Shown here in pieces: positions 1-11,857 of a stretch of DNA of 64,000 bases. Source of the DNA: Rhyzopertha dominica (lineage: Eukaryota > Arthropoda > Insecta > Coleoptera > Bostrichidae); assembly GCA_025024175.1 (NCBI GenBank), contig QCXZ01000075.1:7936001-8000000 (forward strand), given 5' to 3'. The notes under the pieces were generated by a model that was given only the letters and a program-made list of their open reading frames with translations, was not told the DNA's origin and made no database searches. The first letter of the stretch is position 1; each line of letters starts with the position of its first letter. The position numbers were made by a program, and so were the translations under genes.

Positions 1-283
1 ATAATCTGCTGTTAAATTGTAACTTACCTGTGTTTCAAAAAATAATTTGGTTTTATTAACAGAATAAATATTTCTTACAAAATTCAGATTTAGCAATGGG
101 TTCGTCTCTTAGCCCACTTTTAGCAGAACTTTTTATGAATAATTTAGAACAAGATATTTTCAAAATCGTTTCCTTTTCTTCCCATATTAAATTTTGGTAT
201 CGTCAGGTAGATGATGTTTGCGCCTTTATACAGGAAATCGCAATGACTTAAATAATTTTCTTACATTTATTAATTATCTCCAT

Positions 284-1168
284 GATTTGTTAAATGTCAA
301 TTTTTGTATCTGCGTTATTATTAAAATAAAAGGTGTTTTTGTACGTTTATTTATTTCTTTCTATGTTTAGAATCGCTGCTAATAAGATAAAAACTAAGAT
401 CGAAGCGAATGCGTATGCATGCGATTAATTGTTTTGGCGAGAAATATCAGAGTCGCGAGGAGATGCAAAAGTAGGCAATGATTATTGATGTGTCATTTTT
501 GACAGAGTGAAATGTTCTTGATTTTGGCTCTGAGAGAGCGAGGCCTTTGGCCATGATGTGCCTCAGGCAGTGAGAGCGAGGTCTTTGGCAATGATGTGCC
601 TCAGGCAGTGAAAGAGAGGTCTTTGGCCATGATGTGCCTCAGGCAGTTTTAAACCCCTAGCGCAGAGTGCCCGGTTAACAGCCGTGGTTCCTTCGAGTGG
701 GTGACTTGCATTCCGGGGGGTAATGCGGGCTACTCGAATGACATAGTTCTGGTGGAGAGGGTAGCCTTATTAACTGCCCCCGATCCGGGTTATTGGAATG
801 CGACCCTATAGGCCTTAGGGTAAGCGTTCGGGGAAGCCTCTACTATTTCAGGTGGACACTAGCTAGTTGTTGAACAGAGAAAACTAACAAGGTATTCATA
901 ACCACCACTGACTAATGATGTAATCTAAGGGATAAAGCCATGGACAGGATAATGATGAGGCCCTGGGATGAAAACCCCTCTGTGAGTCTTAACTGTATCT
1001 GTTTGAGTTTAACGGATGAGTAACTTATGTTTTGTTTTTGCATGTCCCGCGTGTATGTAAAACCGCCTTGTCTGTCCACCGGAGTGACCGCATTGTTATG
1101 ACCCACGGATGAAGGCGACGATAATGTAAGTTTTTACTGGATATTCCCGCATTAGTTTTTCTAAGTTT
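284..1168. mobile_element. Insertion inside Penelope remnant, unidentified
   Basis: This block is present in copy 1 of the Penelope remnant and absent from copy 2 at 13640-13655, where the flanking sequence is continuous. It is GC-richer than its surroundings, contains a 38-bp tandem repeat, and has no convincing coding frame. No clear terminal repeats or target duplication were found. It may be the untranslated end of a retroelement, but I cannot assign a family. Confidence 0.5.
532..645. repeat. 38-bp tandem repeat, 3 copies
   Basis: Three consecutive copies of a unit containing the core TTTGGCCATGATGTGCCTCA, with period 38 bp counted from positions 541, 579 and 617. The copies differ by a few substitutions. 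Confidence 0.85.
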
Positions 1169-2055
1169 TACAGATTCCCTAAATTTTAGTTATGAATTTA
1201 GAAATTAATAATCAAATTCCATTTTTAGATTTATTAATTATACGAAATCAGTCTTCGCCTTACCTATCTTTCGAAATTTTTAGAAAACCCACACGCACCT
1301 ATACTTTTCCTTTCACCCTTATACACATAAAATATCCGTATTTCATTTTATTTTTAAAACACTTTCTAAACTGCCCCTTTCTTTAAACGCTTTTGAAAAG
1401 TAACTTGGTGTAGTTCTTCAAACTGCTTTTAATAATAATTTTCCAAAACATGTATAACTAAACTTATACTTCAAATATTTACCAAAATTTAAGTTTTCTT
1501 TTAACACCATTTATGTCGCAGAAGTCAAAATTTGGTATCCTATTAGGTTTGTTGGTCCAGTCTCACTTAGTTTATCTAAATTGTTTACCTCTCGTGGAAT
1601 AGGTGTTGGATTTTCTACGGTAGGCAGTGTGTGTTTTCCCGTTTTGTTCGCAATAAAGACAAAATTTCAGTTTTGAATCATTCGGGAGTTTATAGTTTTT
1701 CTTGTAACGATTGTAATTCTGTTTATATTGGTAATACGGGAAGATCTTTTTTAATTAGAGGCAATGAATATTTAAAACAATATGAAAAATACAAATTTAT
1801 TTATAAATTCTTTTGTATTTCTATATTTACATTATTATTATTATTATAGGCACTGCTGATGGCTAATTTTAGCTGAAAGCGCTTTGCCAATTTGTTAAAT
1901 GTAGTGGATTTACATTATCATAATCTTTGCTTTATGAAAATTTTTTGCGTTAGTGCGTGTACTTTGTGATAAGTAAATATGTCAAAGCATATGAAGTACG
2001 TACATCTCTTCTTGACATACTTCATTACATAACAATGCATTACAATCTAATATAG

Positions 2056-2161
2056 GTACTCGAATGAACGTCACAAATTATACTGTTTGCAGTAATACGA
2101 GTTAACCCATTACAGAATTAAACACTACAATACAAGCATAGAAATAAGTCTTTGTTGCAAA
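2056..2161 (+). promoter_or_regulatory. Conserved upstream block of Gr1
   Basis: The sequence just before the Gr1 start is shared with the other three receptor genes: an AATGAACGTCACAAATTATA block about 100 bp upstream, then AACCCATTA-CAGAATTAAAC. Equivalent blocks lie at 14587 (Gr3), 7890 (Gr2) and, more diverged, 18177 (Gr4). It probably contains the proximal promoter and 5' UTR. No TATA box is obvious. Confidence 0.45.
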
Positions 2162-3426
2162 ATGGACTGGTCGTTTAGCGAGAAAGTTATCCTTGCTTCT
2201 TGTAGAGTTATTGGAATAGTCTTTTTTGAAACAAATGATCGTTCAGGCAATGGAAACAAAAGCTGGGTAATACTCATCCCTATATTCTATTACACGTTCT
2301 CATTGTATTGTATAACATCCACGTTGTTGGGGTATAATCAAGTATATAGCAAGGAGGAATCAATTCTAGTGGCAAGCGACTTTATAGCGATAACTATGGT
2401 TGGTATTGGTCTCATTGGAAAAGGCTGCTATTATTTCATCAAAAGAAACGATCTAGCTAGTTTAATTTGCAAGGTAAGACTTGGATCAGACGCCGGAGTA
2501 GTTAGTAGAAACCATTTTCCAGATAAAACAATCTGATGATGATATACAACACTCCAACCTACGTCCATTTGCAGTATTTTTCATGTTACTGCTAATATCA
2601 GCAATAGATTTTACGAGCATGCTTCGTTTAGGGAAGGATGTATTGCCCGTGCTAAGATTCGTACTATCGTATACCCTGAGCACTTTTGAAAGCTTTATAG
2701 AACTCATGTTTATGAGTATTTTTCTTCAAACGCTGACTAATTCGTACAAACGGTTAAACGAAAATATCTCCAAGGTTTCATATTGTGATCACTCGGCACC
2801 AAAATCGGCGACCATCGAAGCAATGGAAGGTCTAAGAGTGAAGCATTACGAACTGCATTCATTGGCTACAGAAGCAAATAAAATTTTTGGCTTTCCTGTG
2901 TTGTTATCAATAGCAAACGATTTCCAGGCAATAACGGGATGCCTGTACGTATTATGGACATCAGCTAGGGGTGATTCAACTGACGTATCTAATGGTGTTG
3001 CTATTGGATGGTCCATCGTCTTATTACTGCATTCGTGGTGTCTACTGAAGAACTGGGTTGAATTATGTGAACAGGTGAGGATTTTTTTGCAGCCACATGA
3101 ACTAAATGCTACTTTTTTGTCCATTTTTTTAATCCTAGGCATCGAAAGGTGCAAATTACATTCATGATATTTGGAACTACTATGTAAGCTATACTGAGGG
3201 AAATGAAGAAATTCGTCATTTGCAACTGACAGCTCTGCAGTATCATTACACGAACCCTACATTCACTGCTTGTGGATTCTTTCCGCTTGACATGACATTT
3301 ATTCATCTAGTAAGTGCGCTTAAACACAATGACAAAGTAATGTACCAGTTTCGTTTGCAGATGGTTGCTTCTGTTAGTACGTATTTGATATTTTTAACTC
3401 AGTTTCACACCCCCTTAAAAGTATGA
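2162..3426 (+). CDS. Gustatory receptor 1 (7tm_7 family)
   Basis: Insect gustatory receptor, a seven-helix membrane subunit of a ligand-gated cation channel in taste neurons. Exons 2162-2473, 2523-3074, 3139-3309 and 3361-3426 join in frame (all phase 0, GT-AG; introns 49, 64 and 51 nt) to give 366 aa, a normal family length. Hydrophobic segments lie near residues 35-56, 70-93, 119-136, 148-174, 225-249, 262-281 and 337-358. The C-terminal signature TYLIFLTQF is at 352-360, after an ACGFFPLD motif that starts at 332. The phase-0 intron just before helix 7 is typical of the family. The start MDWSF is shared by the paralogues. No frame break is seen, so it is probably functional. The ligand is unknown. 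An odorant receptor is less likely because of the TY-QF motif. Confidence 0.92.
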
Positions 3427-4345
3427 AGTTATAACCATCAAGAACCATCTAACATGGAGTGAGTTACGAATCAACTTGCGACATACAAATGTAATCTTCA
3501 TAACAAATACAGTCAGTTATTATTATAGTAGAAGGTAGTCAGTACTGAACTAACTTGTATTATGAGCAAAAAGCTTTTAATACTCGCACATGCGTTAAGC
3601 AAAATATGCCGTCAGTTCATTATCTACAAATTATTTAGCTTTATTATATAGCGAAAACTGTTAACTGAAATCGATAGTATAAATAAATGGATATAATATT
3701 TCTGTAGTTGATCTCAAGCCAGCAGTACTAGTATGGAGACGCAGTTCAGTTCGAGGGTACCGTGAGGACGTACCATGAGAAAAGGACGAGTCACTTACCT
3801 GGACAGGAAGACGAATTGGGTATTTCAGTGAAGACAAAATTACGGAATTCAGTATAGTTTTCTTAGTAATTGTAACATATGCAAATAATTCCCTATGTTG
3901 GTTAGTATAAAAATATATTTAAGTACGTGAAAATTCTAGTCAAAGTTGAACTATATTCAAACATCCTCCAAAGGATGTGACGACTTAACTTAAAAAGGAA
4001 CCTGGCAACAGTGTTATTTTGCATTCTTTTGTGGCTGTCAAATCACGGTCGGATGTCGGGCGTCAGACAAGCTGATTATCATATTGTGCCGATGTTGGAT
4101 TTTGTTGTTTTCGTGTTTGATGATGCTCAATTAGCGCAAGAACAACGAACGACAAACAAAATAAAACAAACACAACACATAAAAAACGCGTTTACAGATG
4201 ATTCGGCTCAGCTATCACAGTACTGTCGGTGGTCAGCTGAATGCGATGTTGCTACTTACTCCGATTGTTGTTTATCCCTGTCTCTTTAACACGGTACAAC
4301 AAGATTGTTCACTTATGACGTCACAACTGAATTCTTTAACGTTTT
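3427..4345. repeat. 3' flank of Gr1, part of the segmental duplication
   Basis: No gene. The stretch matches 15965-16910 downstream of Gr3 almost base for base, with small indels, up to a shared TATGACGTCACAACT block (4313 and 16874), after which the two sequences diverge. A possible polyadenylation signal, AATAAA, lies near 3682. Confidence 0.8.
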
Positions 4346-4872
4346 AGCAGTATAGCTTAATTAAAAATGGAAGATTTAGAAACAACTATAACAAACAAAG
4401 TAAATTACATAAAGCTGTATACAAGATATGTAGATGATCTGTTTTTTATAATACCGGAAAATAAAGCGTATGAAATTTTAAATATATTTAATAACTATCA
4501 CCCAAAATTACAATTTACAATAGAAACAGAGAAGAACAACAGAATTAACTATCTTGACCTTACATTGATTAAAAAGAATAACAAAATTATCACAAAATGG
4601 TACTCAAAACAAACGGCATCAGGCACCTCTACAAACAAAAATTAGCTCTATTGAACAATACAATACTCCAAATAATAATATTAACTAATCCAGAAAATAG
4701 AATTGAAAGTTTACACACAATAACTAAAATACTAAAAAATAACAATTACCCCACTAAACCAATACACAACTCCATAAAACAACAAACAGAAAAAATGTAT
4801 AATAGCATGCTGTATGAAAAACAAGTTAAAACCACAAACATAACGTACATACATTACTTAACCAAGCAATAG
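4345..4872 (+). mobile_element. Second Penelope-like RT fragment
   Basis: Positions 4367-4645 encode LYTRYVDDLFFIIPE, then NYLDLTL and WYSKQTASGT. The YVDD box and the spacing to the NYLDLTL/WYxKxT block match the palm and thumb of Penelope-type reverse transcriptases. A frameshift near 4600 moves the frame, and the second piece (4610-4872) reads KLALLNNTI, then NPENRI, like the thumb region. The element is truncated at both ends and is unrelated in sequence to the copy at 1-1900, so it is a different subfamily. Confidence 0.75.
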
Positions 4873-5450
4873 CAAAAAATATGAGGATAATGAATAATGA
4901 ACAGCAATATGCCTCACTGCCGTCAGAGAACGTTTTTGCATTACTTGATATAGTGATAATAAAGATGATGATACTCTTGATATAGACGATGCGTCAAGTC
5001 AGTGACATACAATACATTTAAAACACAGCTCGCTTGCACAGCCTCCAAGTGTATCATCAGGTCTAGTCGTGGTTCGGTAATTACGACCCTCAAGACTGGG
5101 GACTGGACAAAATATGGACAAATAGTGATGCCTGTTGGTTCAAAATCTCCAGCACTCTCTAAGATTTTAAAGTTGATATTCTGTCAATGTAATGGAAAAT
5201 TTGGAGCAATATGTGGATGTCGGACGGCAGGCCTTAAAAGTTCTGCAATGTGCCTGAATGGTTCTAGGGAGACATGCAGCAACATAATGGACATATCAAA
5301 ATTAACCGAGAATGATTTTGAAGATGAATTGTCACTTTATCCCCATCCTTCCTTGATCGGAAGATCAACGACGTCCTGAGTCGCCGCCTGGCCCATCAAA
5401 AAGACGAGGATACAGTAGATTGGAAAACATAATTTGATATTCTTAATTAC
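4855..5450 (+). pseudogene. Element-associated Cys-rich protein relic, copy 1
   Basis: Decayed coding sequence. In one frame (positions 5027 onward) it reads LTRL... relics of an HSLQVYHQVQSWLG-type block, clearer in copy 2; in the ORF 5002-5379 it carries ALSKILKLIFCQCNGKFGA, then CGCR, AGLKS, CLNGS and ETCSN. The pattern of a WLG-DP-DWG block followed by a Cys-rich tail of the form CxC-CGCR-GL-CS-C-GE-C-N is one I remember from multicopy hypothetical proteins of arthropods that travel with transposons, but I could not check this. A near copy with a 190-bp deletion lies at 20404-20866. Confidence 0.5.
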
Positions 5451-7880
5451 ATTAATTATTCTATGTTCGCATCCACGACGAGCTTACCCTGGGACAGGAA
5501 ATGCTGCAGGCCTTTCCTCCAATTTTCATAAAATTTCAAAAACTACACCTTCCGTTGCAAGCTTGCAAAGAAGGAGGGAGAGGTCGCATACGTTTCAACA
5601 ATCACGCTCTTTCAGTCCTTGGCAAGCTTGCAATTTGGGTTTTCTGTCGTAACTGTCTAACGCGATAACGTGTTGCGGGATAACGAGATACGTGAATTAG
5701 AATACTTTAGCCCAAGGTCCAATAAAGGCTGCTTAATTACTTGTCATTTGTTATTTCTTGTTTTAAGTTTTTGCTTGGTTTACTTTTCTGATGGTTAAGG
5801 AGTTGATATATTGTTGGTATAGTGTGAGTTTCCTTTCCATTTATTGCTATTATTTTAAGTCTTTCCTGACCACATTCTATTATTACCATTCTATGTTTTA
5901 TAAAATAAACATGCAGAGATGGAAACCTTCTCATGTTGGGTGTGAGATAGGCAAAGCTAGAATTAAATCAAATCAGAAAAGCAATATTGCGCTGGAAAAA
6001 CATTGAAATCAACCTACAAAATTATACGAAAATTGTTTCCAATATCAAATTAATGTGGAAGAACTGTTATTGCAATCGACGCAAAACAGCATAAAAAGTT
6101 ACCAATAACTGTAATAGAAACGATGCGTATTGATGATAATAACATATATTTGTGTAGCATACAATATCTATAGAACATGATTGGGAGCAAGAAAGTTATA
6201 CGGAAAGTGAAAAGGTCCCTCAAATAGATTTTGCACAAGATCATAACGAGAATCACACCTTTGTACTGATGTGCGGCTGGACGAATATGGTAGTTCTATT
6301 TAAGTTGATCAAACTGAATATTTATGATTAGGTTGAAAGCTTCGAAGTGAACAATGCAAGTGGGCCTTTCAAAGCACCGCTTCTAATCAGAGCATTTGCT
6401 CTATATGGGAAATCGAGTTGGCATAAATATGCTAAGTAAAGCAGCTACCGATAATATGTTGGTAAGGCAAACAATAATTATTTCCTTTGAAAGAAATATT
6501 TGTGGTGACCAAAGAGGGTTATAGCTGGAGAACTTCAGGACTTGTAGTCAAAAGCGACCAGGTAGAACGAATAATGGAAAATATGTCTCAGTTTGTATTC
6601 AAAGCAGATATACTGTATTAAAGACAATTTTCAATTATCTGATAGCGATTTTCATTTGATGGCTGGTTTAAACAAAATTCGGTGCACTACTAATTTACTG
6701 TGAAAAGATTGAAAACAGTAAGAATAGAAGTCAGAAATGTTCTGGTTACACTTAGGCTTCTGAAAAAACATTAGCATAATGCTCAAAACGTATGACACAA
6801 AACGTATCAGGCGCATATCGCAGTTTTATGTAGAACATGTTGGATCAAGAATTAAATTTCAGCTATTTATTATTCCCCTAGAAAACAAGGTTTGGCTTAA
6901 TTAACGTTGGTTATGTAACGTGTTCGTTGTAGTATTTAGGGTATTCTAAACGTTTCAAAATTTTTTAATGGAGGCGCCCAGCAGATGCAAAGAATATAAA
7001 AATTCATGATGTAATGGAGATAGATCAACCTGGTTCCTCTTGGTTTTCTATATTTGGTCTTTTTTTCCTCCTAATGTTTCCTTTTGTTTCCTTTATTCAT
7101 AAGTCTTTTATATTTTTACTGGTTTCGTTCTTATTCAGCAATTTTGCTTAGTCCTACCAACGAAAATTATGTGTCAAAATGCAGTTTTCTGTTCCTTTTG
7201 CTAACACTAAGCGTTAAGTAAAACGATTAGGACGTTGATGAGGTGATAATATTGATCTAAATACTAAAGATATGAATTAAAAGTCGTTGTTAGACAAGAA
7301 GGACGTTAATGAGATAACAGCACTGAGCTCAATAGTAAAAATATGAATATAAAGTTATTGTTAGATAGGGAGACAAGCACTTCGATGCAGACTGTTTAGT
7401 CAGATGTTACATTGGTGTAGTTGGCCATATTACCTAACAGATATCAGAAGTGGAATGATAATTGCAACATATACATAGTAACTAGATGAAAAATTAAATT
7501 GGGTATTTAATAGGGTCCTAAAACTAATAATTTTCGTACTTTCTCGAATAAATACGAAAGTGTCGACCGCTGAAAGTTTGGGGGACGATATGCCATCTAT
7601 CAGTAAAGCACTGATACGATGACAAAGCAATTTATACACCTTCATGGAAACTACTACTTTTACTTGCCTGTATATCAATTTTTCTTTCAGAGTCTTGTAG
7701 GTGGTTTCTAAACCATAATGTAAAATTGTATTTTCAAAAAAAAAATACGCGAAACACGCATTAAATAGTAATGCGTTTATAAAAGTTATACTATAACTCG
7801 AAATTAAATATAACAAAGTATTTCAAGTAAGCAATTCCCTTAACAATACCGTAATTACTAATAATACATTAGACTCTAAT
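5451..7880. other. Intergenic, no gene seen
   Basis: Frames are short and broken, with no recognisable domain. Positions 5780-6260 and 6300-6960 look like old decayed coding or repeat sequence but match nothing I know. A pair of similar short segments near 7210-7360, both containing GACGTTAATGAG or a close variant, suggests a small local duplication. Confidence 0.5.
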
Positions 7881-7888
7881 AGACGCCT

Positions 7889-8007
7889 TCTAATGAGCGT
7901 CAGAAATTGTTCAGTTCGCAGTGTACAAGTGAACCCATTACGAAATTAAACCGTATGTAATCATCACTGCATTAGAATTGGAGAGAGGTAAAGGGTTTGT
8001 TACAAAT
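7889..8007 (+). promoter_or_regulatory. Conserved upstream block of Gr2
   Basis: Matches the blocks before Gr1 and Gr3 (TAATGAGCGTCAGAAATTGT, then GAACCCATTACGAAATTAAA). It ends at the Gr2 start and is a candidate promoter plus 5' UTR. Confidence 0.45.
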
Positions 8008-11000
8008 ATGGACTGGTCGTTTAGCGAGAAACTTATCGTTGTGTCTTGTAGATTTATTGGAATAGCCTTTTTTGAAACCAACTATTGTCCAGGCAATAAC
8101 AACAAGAGATGGATAACACTCATACCAATATTTTACTACGCATTCTCATTTTATTGTATAATTTCAACGTTGTTGACGTATCAACAAGTGTATGTCGGTG
8201 CGGATGCCGAATCGCTTATGAGGGCAAGTGATCTTGTAGGGCTCGTTATTATTGGTCTGAGCCTCCTTGGAAAGGGATACTATTATTTCATCAAGAGAAA
8301 CGAGCTAGCCGATTTAATTTGGAAGGTAAGACTTATACAAGACAAAGGAGTATCTATTTACATGGACATGTCTTAGAACCGTTTGCCACTAATTTAAGTA
8401 TTGAAATAGTTATTATACTGAAACTGAATGTGTACGCGGTTTTAATACAAGAAATTAGCCAATGTTCTATTTTCTTGTATAACAGATGCATTTTCGCAAG
8501 TCCTTTGACTTTAAGAAAAATAGGGCCGTGATGTTTGCTCGACGTTTGGAAGGAGGAGATATGCAACAAACATAAAATATCGTTTTATTTTCCAAATACT
8601 CAGTTGTATATGTTTCATAACCATACCTTTCCCAAAATATTTACTAATAGCCCGATAAATACAAGCATGAAAGGCAAGAACCTTAAAAAGATTGCACTCG
8701 GTTTCTTTTAATAACTTTTATAGAAAGCAAACTATTAAAATCTAGTGTTGAAACAATTTATTTAATTGTAATGTCGACAGATCATTGACACTGAAACTAC
8801 TGCTATCGCTCTGAACAAACTACAACGGAGCGTGCGCATGCGGGAAGCGAGAGCTAGTTATGGCAGTGTTGTCCAAGCTATTTTAGCGTTATTAATATAT
8901 CTGCGCGAAATGTAGCTTTCCAATTCCATTCCATGAACATTCATTCTCCTAGCATAATCATTGTTAGTATCAACAGTGATACACGACTTAATCATTTGTT
9001 TTTTGAGTCATTAGGCATTTTTTTTAACTTTTAACAACAAATTGTGGTAATTCGGTATCACCACAAACACAAACTACAGTAAAAGTAATTTTTTATAAGT
9101 GGGTTACATCTAAGGTTTACCTTACACACAATTGCTTTGACGTTTACTTGTCATCTGTCGTTTGTTAAATTATTTGATATATTTTAATATGAGAAAACGC
9201 GTGGAAGTTTGTATTTTCAATTTTCAACATATTTTGTAGTGTTTTATACAACAATCAACTTTAAGATTGCAGAAAACTGTCATTTCGACTAATGTGGACT
9301 AACACGGTTTCGTATAACTTTTAGGTTATGTATTGTATTTGTGAGCCTGTGGCTACAGTAAGCCTGTGAAAGAATTGCACTATGATGGACTGAAAGATTT
9401 TTTAGCCTGCCACAAAATGGTAAAATTCACAAATTAAGTAGTGTTAGCGTTAGCTCCACTCACATAAATCTTATTTATTACATAGAACTCTTGTGTATAC
9501 CACCTGCGCGTGAAAAATCTATGTCAATACGTGTGTTGACGAAAGAAGCAGCGGGTTTGCGGCGCATGCTCAAAACGTACAATTTTAAGACCTCGAAAAG
9601 GTCTGTCTTTGTCTCTCATCTCTCTGTGTCTGTCAGTGAGTTACTTCAGGTGGTAAAGGTTATGTTTATTTAAAAAAGTGCGGTATTTGATAACCCCAAT
9701 TCCCATTTTTGCTAAGGTATGTAAACAATTTGATTCGTTATTTTATTACCTAGAGTTTTTACACACCTTTTTTTTGTAATTACCCTTTTCATACATACCG
9801 TTTCTGACCAAAAACATTTCATTTGGAAATTCTTGTCATTATTGTCAAAACGAACATAAAACATTACCTTCCTGGCCTTCCAAACAGGCAGCGCCAATAA
9901 TAATTTAAAAAAATACGCAAAATTGTCGAAAATACCTTCGGCAATTTTTGCCTGGTTATCACAAAAATTTGACTGGACACGTCCGCGTCTCTTTCTTCAT
10001 CTCGTACTTATTCTGGACAGTGCTATAAATTTTAAAGGACGTAAATACATAAATGAGAGCGGTAGACACACAATATAGGATTTCTCTGGCTTCCACAATG
10101 GAAGGGTGTAGCCTGTAGAGGCTATCGCAGACCTACTATACCAATAATTATTGTTATTATTTCTTACCTTTAAGAGAAAAATAGGACCGTAAATTGTTGG
10201 AAAATATTTACAAAGCCTTCAGTTTCGTGACTGCAACTTTATCTGCAACCTTCAGTACTATGGTGCTCATTGATGAACAGTAATCGCCATGCATACTGTA
10301 GCTGGGCAGCAGTTATAAAAAGGCGGCACGAAGGATTCAGAAATCAACGCCGCCCGCGTTGCATGAATTATTTATAGAAACCCTGTAGGTTACGAAGAAT
10401 AAATTGGCGCGCGCGTACCTACTGTAACACTTACTGAAAAGGATTTATAATTACGAATTGAGAACAAAACCCTAAGCTTATTTCTCGTATTGAAACGCGC
10501 GCACATCTAATTTTTAGTATAGTAATTTTAAGAACTTATTTCAATACTTCAATAAGTATAGTGGCAAACGGCTCTTATGCCGAGCCTTGGAAGTCATATT
10601 GTGAAACACGGCAAGTCATCTACGTAGGCGAGAATTACAGTGCGGATGACACCATGCCATCTCGTGGCAATACGGCATCATCCACTCGTCTCTGTGAAGA
10701 ACGAATCTGGGCAGGCGTTTAAAAGCCGGCAGACGTTCTCCAACGACGATTTCTGCACCGAATGCAGTTCTCAAGACATAATTATCGTCTACGTAGGTTG
10801 CTATGGTCTGTAAATACAGATACCTGTGCATTGTCGATTGCCCAATAAGCGTTTGAGCTCAGCAAAAAAAAACAGTAACTCTTCTACCACATATTTAAGA
10901 TAGACGTGTCCACGTCAAATGTCTATCTCAAAGGTTCAGCCACCAAGGATTTCTTTACAGATAAAACACTTTGACGGGAATAAACACCACGCCAATCTAT

Positions 11001-11857
11001 TGGGCCCATTTGCATTATTTTTTATAATGCTGGTAATGTTAGCAATAGATATCACAACCATGCTTCGTCTAGGAAAGAATAAATGGTCCATGCTAAAGTT
11101 CGTGCTATGTTACTCTATGAGCAATTATGAAAGCTTTATAGAACTGATGTTTATGAGCATTTTTCTTCAAGCGTTAATTAATTCTTACAAACAGTTAAAC
11201 GAAAACATCTCAAAAGTTTCCTTTTGTGGTCGTTCTCCATCAAAATCAGCGGCAATCAAAGCAATGGAGGGCCTAACAGTAAGGCATTACGAGCTTTGTT
11301 CACTGGCTATGGAAGCTAACAAAATTTTTGGCTTTCCTGGATTGTTAGAAATGACAAACGATTTCCAGGCCATAACAATAAGTCTCTATGTGTTATGGAC
11401 AACAGCTAAAGCCAACTTAGGTGAAGAATCTATTACTCTTGTTATTGGATGGTCTGCAATTTATTCACTTCATATGTGGTGTCTGCTAAAGGACTGGGTT
11501 AAATTATATAAAGAGGTAAGGAATTTTCGACAGGCACAATGCTACACTTTTTTTTATTTTACTCTTAGGCATCCAAAGGTGCAAGCTACATCCACGACAT
11601 TTGGAACCACTATGTAAACCATACTGAGGAAAATGAAGAAATTCGTCATTTACAACTGACAGCTGTGCAATATTATTTCACGAAGCCTGTATTCACTGCT
11701 TGTGGATTCTTCCCCCTTGACATGACATTTATTCATCTAGTAAGTACGCTAAGACATAGATACAAAGCAAATACACCAGTTCATTTTACAGATAGTTGCT
11801 TCTGTTACGACTTACTGGTTATTTTTAACTCAGTTCAATACCCCACTGAGGATATAA
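8008..11857 (+). CDS. Gustatory receptor 2, with transposon-expanded first intron
   Basis: Exons 8008-8325, 10961-11515, 11569-11739 and 11792-11857 join in frame (phase 0, GT-AG) into a 369-aa receptor colinear with Gr1. The start MDWSFSEK is conserved. The frame is open 10 codons upstream, but no ATG is present there. The C-terminal signature reads TYWLFLTQF, after ACGFFPLD, and the protein ends NTPLRI. Intron 1 is 2635 nt against 49 nt in the three paralogues, because transposon DNA (about 8373-10575) and a further 380 bp sit in it; both splice sites remain consensus. The coding sequence looks intact. Whether the long intron is spliced efficiently cannot be seen. Confidence 0.88.
8373..10575. 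mobile_element. DNA transposon with ~100-bp inverted repeats in Gr2 intron 1
   Basis: The left end (AACCGTTTGCCACTAATTTA at about 8376) matches the reverse complement of the right end (AGCCGTTTGCCACTATACTT, ending near 10574). The match continues inward for about 100 bp, through GTATTGAAATA and TTTTAATACAAGAAAT-type blocks. No transposase frame was found inside, so it is non-autonomous. A target duplication cannot be fixed. It contains a piece of the MITE family also found at 33797-34075. Confidence 0.75.
10235..10387 (+). repeat. Partial MITE (TACAGGG family)
   Basis: Matches one half of the complete MITE at 33797-34075 (reverse complement): CAACCTTCAGTACT, then GCAGCAGTTA, GCGTTGCATGAATTATTTAT and the terminal ACCCTGTA. 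It is nested inside the intron element of Gr2. Confidence 0.7.
10576..10960. other. Remaining inserted DNA in Gr2 intron 1
   Basis: About 385 bp lie between the right end of the inverted-repeat element and the acceptor at 10959-10960. A minus-strand frame of 71 codons here (10616-10831) shows nothing recognisable. Because the ancestral intron was only about 49 bp, most of this must be a second insertion. Confidence 0.5.

Larger units (their letters stand above)
1..1900 (+). mobile_element. Penelope-like element remnant, copy 1 (RT and GIY-YIG pieces)
   Basis: Decayed Penelope-like retroelement. Positions about 90-260 translate to a reverse transcriptase piece with GSSLSPLLAELFMNNLEQDI followed by FWYRQVDDV, the Penelope form of the RT catalytic region, broken by stops. 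Positions 1631-1790 carry HSGVYSFSCNDCNSVYIG, then NTGRSF and an R, which is the GIY-YIG endonuclease pattern that follows RT in this class. About 890 bp of unrelated DNA (roughly 284-1168) interrupts the element. The same remnant lies upstream of Gr3 (13408-14350), so it was duplicated together with the receptor gene. No intact frame survives. Confidence 0.75.

Noticed and set aside
2486..3154. Long minus-strand frames opposite Gr exons
   Set aside because: Antisense shadows of the receptor exons; the splice-consistent + strand model with family motifs explains the sequence.
7978..8007. Ten-codon N-terminal extension of Gr2
   Set aside because: It would need a TTG start; the conserved MDWSF start at 8008 is shared with the other receptors.
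10616..10831. 71-codon minus frame in Gr2 intron
   Set aside because: No recognisable domain; lies in inserted DNA.
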